Positions 47,281-50,247 of a DNA stretch of 50,247 bases are shown here, one piece after another. The first letter of the stretch is position 1. Each line of letters starts with the position of its first letter. This DNA is from Streptomyces griseoluteus (GTDB lineage Bacteria > Actinomycetota > Actinomycetes > Streptomycetales > Streptomycetaceae). The position numbers and the translations under genes are program-made. Location of the stretch: positions 1-50,247 of the forward strand of contig JOBE01000052.1 of the NCBI GenBank assembly GCA_000717735.1. Reading direction: 5' to 3'. The notes under the pieces are model-generated. The model had not been told where the DNA came from. It was given only the letters and a program-made list of their open reading frames with translations, and ran no database searches.

Positions 47281-48576
47281 CTACCGCCAGGGTGCCTGGG
47301 CGCGTTGAGCCTGTCGTTGTGCGGAGATGGCGTCTGCGCGGGCCATGGCCAGGAGGTGGGGGAGCCGTCCGGCTGCGTTGGTGCTCCACCAGCAGTGGGC
47401 TTCGGGCGAGAACGCGGTCTTGGGGACGTTGTCGATGGCTTCTTGGTAGACGGCTGGCGAGTCCTGCCACTCGGTGTCGCCGATCACCAGCAAGGAGCGG
47501 CGCGAGAGCCCGTCGAGGAGGGTGAAGAGCCGTGGGAGGGCGGTCAGGCGGTGTCGGGTGTGGCCGGCTTGGCGGACGCCGCCCGGGTGTTGGGCCCAAA
47601 GGAGGTACTGAGCAGGCCAGGGCAGATCGATCGCCTCGCGCCCGTCGTAAGCCACGACCACCGGATCGGCCATGGAAGCGGCGATGCCGGTCACCATTCC
47701 GCGACCCGTGTCGTGCAGTTGATCGACGAGCCTGGCCACCCACGACTCATCCCGTAGATCGCGATTGATTGCACGCTCCAGGGCGTCGTGGGCGCGGGCC
47801 CATCGTGCTGCGGCTGGAGAGGCGTGGTTGTGCTGCTCGGCAGGGGCGAGATGCATCAGGGCCTTGAGCCACCTCTCGCACCATCGGTCGAATCCGTACT
47901 GGTAGTCGTAGCGTGCCGTGCCCGCGGAGGCGTCTTCCAGCTCTTGTGCGTTGAGGGCTTCCTCGCAGATTTCTTCCCAGGTCTCCTGCCAGGGGAGCCG
48001 GACCTTTCCAGGCCGGCGGCGACGGAAGTCGGAGTCGAGGAGCGCGGCTGTCCCGATGAGCAGCAGCTCTTCCTCGGCCTTTCCGCCGCGATAGGCGTCG
48101 GCATGGCGTTCCGCCAGCCGATCCCGGGCGTTGCTCAGCGCCGCGAGCGGCTTGCGCAGCAGTCGGTGGGCGTCCTTCGGGTCGCTCCCTCCAGGGCCGT
48201 GCATCCGGAACGCGAGAACGTGGCAGTACGCCTCCAGGTCGTGTCCGGAGGCGAGCCGATCGGACAGCGTGCGCAGTTCTTCCATGAGAGAGATGAGACG
48301 GCGGGCCTGCGTGTAGTAGTCGGGAAACGGGTTGGGGCAACGGCGACAGCCCCCGGGCTCCGGAATGTCGGCCATGCTGCCGCGGTCCGGTACGCGCAGG
48401 CTGACGCCAGCCCGCTGCGGAGGCACCCGGAAGGCCCCGCATGCTGCCGACAGGTGGAGCACCGAGCCGCTCGCTCCCTGCCACAGCGGTACATCCATGC
48501 CTGCCAGGGGGCCTAGTGGAACGTCGCATGCTGTTGGAAGGGGTACCTCGTCATGCACTGTAACGCTCGCGGACAC
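47281..48576 (-). CDS. orphan protein with N-terminal Cys/His cluster
   Basis: A 431-residue protein that I do not recognise. The N-terminal 90 residues contain HLSAACGAF and GGCRRCPNPFPDYY, a His/Cys set that could bind zinc. The rest is mainly helical with blocks such as DYQYGFDRWCERWLKALMHLAP, DALERAINRDLRDESWVARLVDQLH and DLPWPAQYLLWAQHPGG. GTG start at 48576 with AGGAG 9-10 bases upstream on the minus strand. It is the last gene before attR and stands alone. No signal peptide or membrane helix. Codon use is less biased than in core genes, in keeping with the rest of the island. Confidence 0.72.
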   Translation of the reverse strand: MSASVTVHDEVPLPTACDVPLGPLAGMDVPLWQGASGSVLHLSAACGAFRVPPQRAGVSLRVPDRGSMADIPEPGGCRRCPNPFPDYYTQARRLISLMEELRTLSDRLASGHDLEAYCHVLAFRMHGPGGSDPKDAHRLLRKPLAALSNARDRLAERHADAYRGGKAEEELLLIGTAALLDSDFRRRRPGKVRLPWQETWEEICEEALNAQELEDASAGTARYDYQYGFDRWCERWLKALMHLAPAEQHNHASPAAARWARAHDALERAINRDLRDESWVARLVDQLHDTGRGMVTGIAASMADPVVVAYDGREAIDLPWPAQYLLWAQHPGGVRQAGHTRHRLTALPRLFTLLDGLSRRSLLVIGDTEWQDSPAVYQEAIDNVPKTAFSPEAHCWWSTNAAGRLPHLLAMARADAISAQRQAQRAQAPWR

Positions 48577-49063
48577 GCTCGTGAGCTCCTGCCCCTGGGA
48601 TGCCGAAGATGTGCCACACCAGCCTGGCGTACGCCCGACGGATACGGCGTGGCTTTCGCCGATCGAGTGACGGGGAACGCTGCTCCCCCATGACCGGCTC
48701 GCCTACGTCGACATCACGATCTCAGATCGGCAGTGAGAGTGAGGAGCGTCGTATATGCGGTGCGGCCAGCCCGCTTTGAGGGGCCGACCTGGAGGTTCGG
48801 AAGGCGTGTGCGATGCACGCCAAATCCGGGGCGGCGACCCCCAGCGGGCGCCCGGGAGACGCCTCGGCGTGACGGCTGCTTGGGGACCAGTTGGGGACCA
48901 GCGCCAGTGCCCCCAGGTGCACGACACGCGCATTCTCACACATTACTCACCCTCAAATCACCCTGTATGTCATGATTTTGACCCCGACCCCTGGGGGTCA
49001 AGGGGTCGCAGGTTCAAATCCTGTCGTCCCGACCAGCGTTTACGCAGGTCGGAGGCCGTTCTC
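48577..49063. other. right end of island 1 and attR region
   Basis: 487 bases with no supported gene. Besides attR it contains a direct repeat TTGGGGACCAG at 48880-48890 and 48891-48901, possibly another recombinase-binding pair, and a hairpin TTGACCCC/GGGGTCAA at 48978-49001 that straddles the left edge of attR. The small open frames here look like chance. Confidence 0.4.
48991..49035. repeat. attR of island 1 and attL of element 2
   Basis: 45 bases identical to the tRNA-Pro 3' half at 35495-35539. The left neighbour is not tRNA sequence, so this is an attachment-site copy and not a second tRNA gene. The sequence on its right, 49036-49133, is homologous to that right of attL, showing that another element of the same family starts here. 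Confidence 0.93.
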
Positions 49064-50152
49064 TCACACATGGGAGGGCGGCCTTTTCCGTGCCCGGAAT
49101 GCTGGTGGTCGCAGTGTGGTCGCACGCCCGCTTAGGGGTTGGTTGGCGGTGGGGTGGAAGCCGGTCGGGGCGGGGGAGTGGAGCCGGTTGAGGGCCTCGC
49201 GGAGGTGCTGGATGTGGTCGCGGGGTGGTCGCAGCCGTTCCAGCCATGCCCCTCGGTCGTTTCGCTTCTGAGTCCGGGTGAGGGTGTGGTCGATGGTGTC
49301 GACGGCTTCGCGGGCGGCTTGTTGGGTGAGGTGGCTGTAGATGTTGGCGGTGGTCGACAGGGTGGAGTGCCGCAGAGTCTTGGAGACGACGGTGAGGGGT
49401 ACGCCAGCGGTGATGGTGATCGTGGCGGCCAGGTGCCGCAGGTCGTGAACGGTCACCCGCGGTACACCAGCCTCTTTGGAGAGTTGCCGGAGCCGGTCGA
49501 GGACGGTGTGGGGCCGCAGGGGCCGGCCGTCGGGTCTGCAGAAGACGAGTCCGGAGAACGGGTCGCTTGGGTCGTTGTGGGCGTGCGCCCTTGACCGGGC
49601 CCGGTGATGGAGGGCGGTGGCGACGCGGGGTGAAATGGCGACCCAGTTCTTGCTGGTGCGGGTCTTCGGGCTGGTGATGACGAGGTGGTTGTTGTCGATG
49701 GCGGAGAGCGTGCACCGTACGTAGAGGACGCGCTCTCTTAGATGGACGTCGTCCCAGTGCAGTCCCAGGGCTTCGCCTTTGCGCAGGCCGGTGCCGATGA
49801 GGAACTCGAACAGGTCGGCCATGTCCGGGTCGGTGTGGTGGCAGTGCTGGAGGAAGCGGACGGCTTCGCCCGCGGTCCAGATCTGCCGCTCTGGGGATGG
49901 CGGCCGGTGCAGGGCCGGGGGACTGGCGGGGTTGTGGGCGAGGCGGTGGTGGCGGACGGCCTCGCCGAGGGCGCTGGAGAGGGTGGTCTTGCCGCGTCCG
50001 GCGGCGAGCTCGCTGTTGACGAATGCGGCGATGTGCCGGTGTCCGAGCTCGTCGAGCTTTAGGGTGCCGAAGGCGGGGACGAGGTCGTTGTGGACGTAGT
50101 CTCGGTAGCGCGCCATGGTGGTCGGCTTGAGCACGAGGGTCTTGGCGGCTAA
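49064..50152 (-). pseudogene. int: second tyrosine integrase, interrupted by an IS
   Basis: Closely related to the first integrase from [10 protein letters not shown] to the C-terminus, with the catalytic residues kept ([25 protein letters not shown]). Two defects are visible. First, GRGKTTLSSALG lacks seven residues present in the first copy ([15 protein letters not shown]), an in-frame 21-base loss between two TL codon pairs. Second, similarity with the first integrase continues upstream of the apparent GTG at 50134 only to the codons for LAAK near 50152 and then stops at GGGCTGTCCC, an IS-like end. About 110 N-terminal residues are therefore missing here. Probably non-functional unless the short form from 50134 is active. 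Confidence 0.85.
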
Positions 50153-50247
50153 GGGCTGTCCCGTAAATGATCTTCGGGACGCCTTGGGCGTGGTTGGTTG
50201 CCGTTCGGCCCGTCGGCTTATCCGGCGAGGGCGAGGTTGTGCATGTG
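50151..50247 (-). mobile_element. insertion-sequence end disrupting the second integrase
   Basis: The integrase coding sequence is replaced at about 50152 by GGGCTGTCCCGTAAATGATC, which looks like an IS terminal inverted repeat of the kind common in Streptomyces; CTAA precedes it and may be the target. On the minus strand a frame enters from the right edge and ends HMHNLALAG at a TAA at 50218-50220, probably the C-terminus of its transposase. The family cannot be fixed from 97 bases. Confidence 0.6.

Larger units (their letters stand above)
49036..50247. mobile_element. second, tandem integrative element, truncated by window edge
   Basis: Begins directly at the 45-bp att repeat and has the same layout as island 1: att core, short spacer, integrase on the minus strand with the same paired GTGGTCGC motifs (49105-49123 and 49214-49232). 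Its right end and cargo are outside the window. Two related elements therefore sit head to tail at one tRNA. Confidence 0.85.

Noticed and set aside
48991..49035. Second tRNA-Pro gene
   Set aside because: Only the 3' half from the anticodon loop is present; the acceptor 5' strand and D arm are missing, so it is an att site.

Overview
The window is very GC-rich, uses GTG/TTG starts and strong GGAGG-type ribosome sites, and carries typical Streptomyces families (AfsR/SARP-like and LAL regulators, encapsulin-DyP, Rox, large STAND ATPases, tRNA-integrating islands). It is most likely a Streptomyces chromosome; I cannot name the species. Coordinates 1-35462 look like accessory-rich core chromosome and 35495-50247 is integrated mobile DNA.

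Region by region: (1) 1-9300: the C-terminal part of an NB-ARC/TPR regulator, a small secreted protein, an EF-hand protein, RecQ helicase, FdhD, a DyP-type peroxidase with a C-terminal encapsulin loading peptide followed by its encapsulin shell, and a secreted beta-lactamase-like serine hydrolase. (2) 9408-18615: an orphan maltokinase-cap-like protein, then a candidate conflict (defence/suicide) cassette. On the minus strand are a NucA/EndoG-like endonuclease, a 1779-residue protein (two STAND-like NTPase domains, helical repeats, an EAD1-like adaptor and a trypsin-like protease) and a second trypsin-like protease. On the plus strand, divergent from the nuclease, is a caspase-like peptidase. 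(3) 18616-35400: rifampicin monooxygenase Rox behind a rifamycin-associated element, a LAL-type LuxR regulator, a secreted subtilase, a GNAT acetyltransferase, a coupled SPFH/NAD-kinase-like pair behind a palindrome, a DMT transporter and PAP2 protein coupled to each other and divergent from a TetR regulator with a 14-bp-arm operator, DUF488 and DUF309 proteins, and a large ATPase regulator that has a frameshift near its N-terminus and no LuxR helix-turn-helix.

(4) 35463-50247: a proline tRNA (GGG) whose 3' half is the attachment site of a 13.5-kb island (45-bp direct repeats at 35495-35539 and 48991-49035). The island has a tyrosine integrase but no recognisable replication or conjugation genes. 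Its cargo looks like a defence set: a three-gene operon (possible nucleotidyltransferase, unknown protein, CHAT-protease protein), an HTH/P-loop protein with eleven ~36-residue repeats, a small membrane protein and an orphan with a possible zinc site. Immediately after the second repeat a related integrase begins, so a second element sits in tandem; that integrase has an internal deletion and is cut off by an insertion-sequence end at the right edge of the window.

The two strongest candidates for an under-described system are the trypsin/EAD1-STAND/nuclease/caspase cassette (10201-18615) and the nucleotidyltransferase-like/unknown/CHAT operon inside the island (37266-42293).
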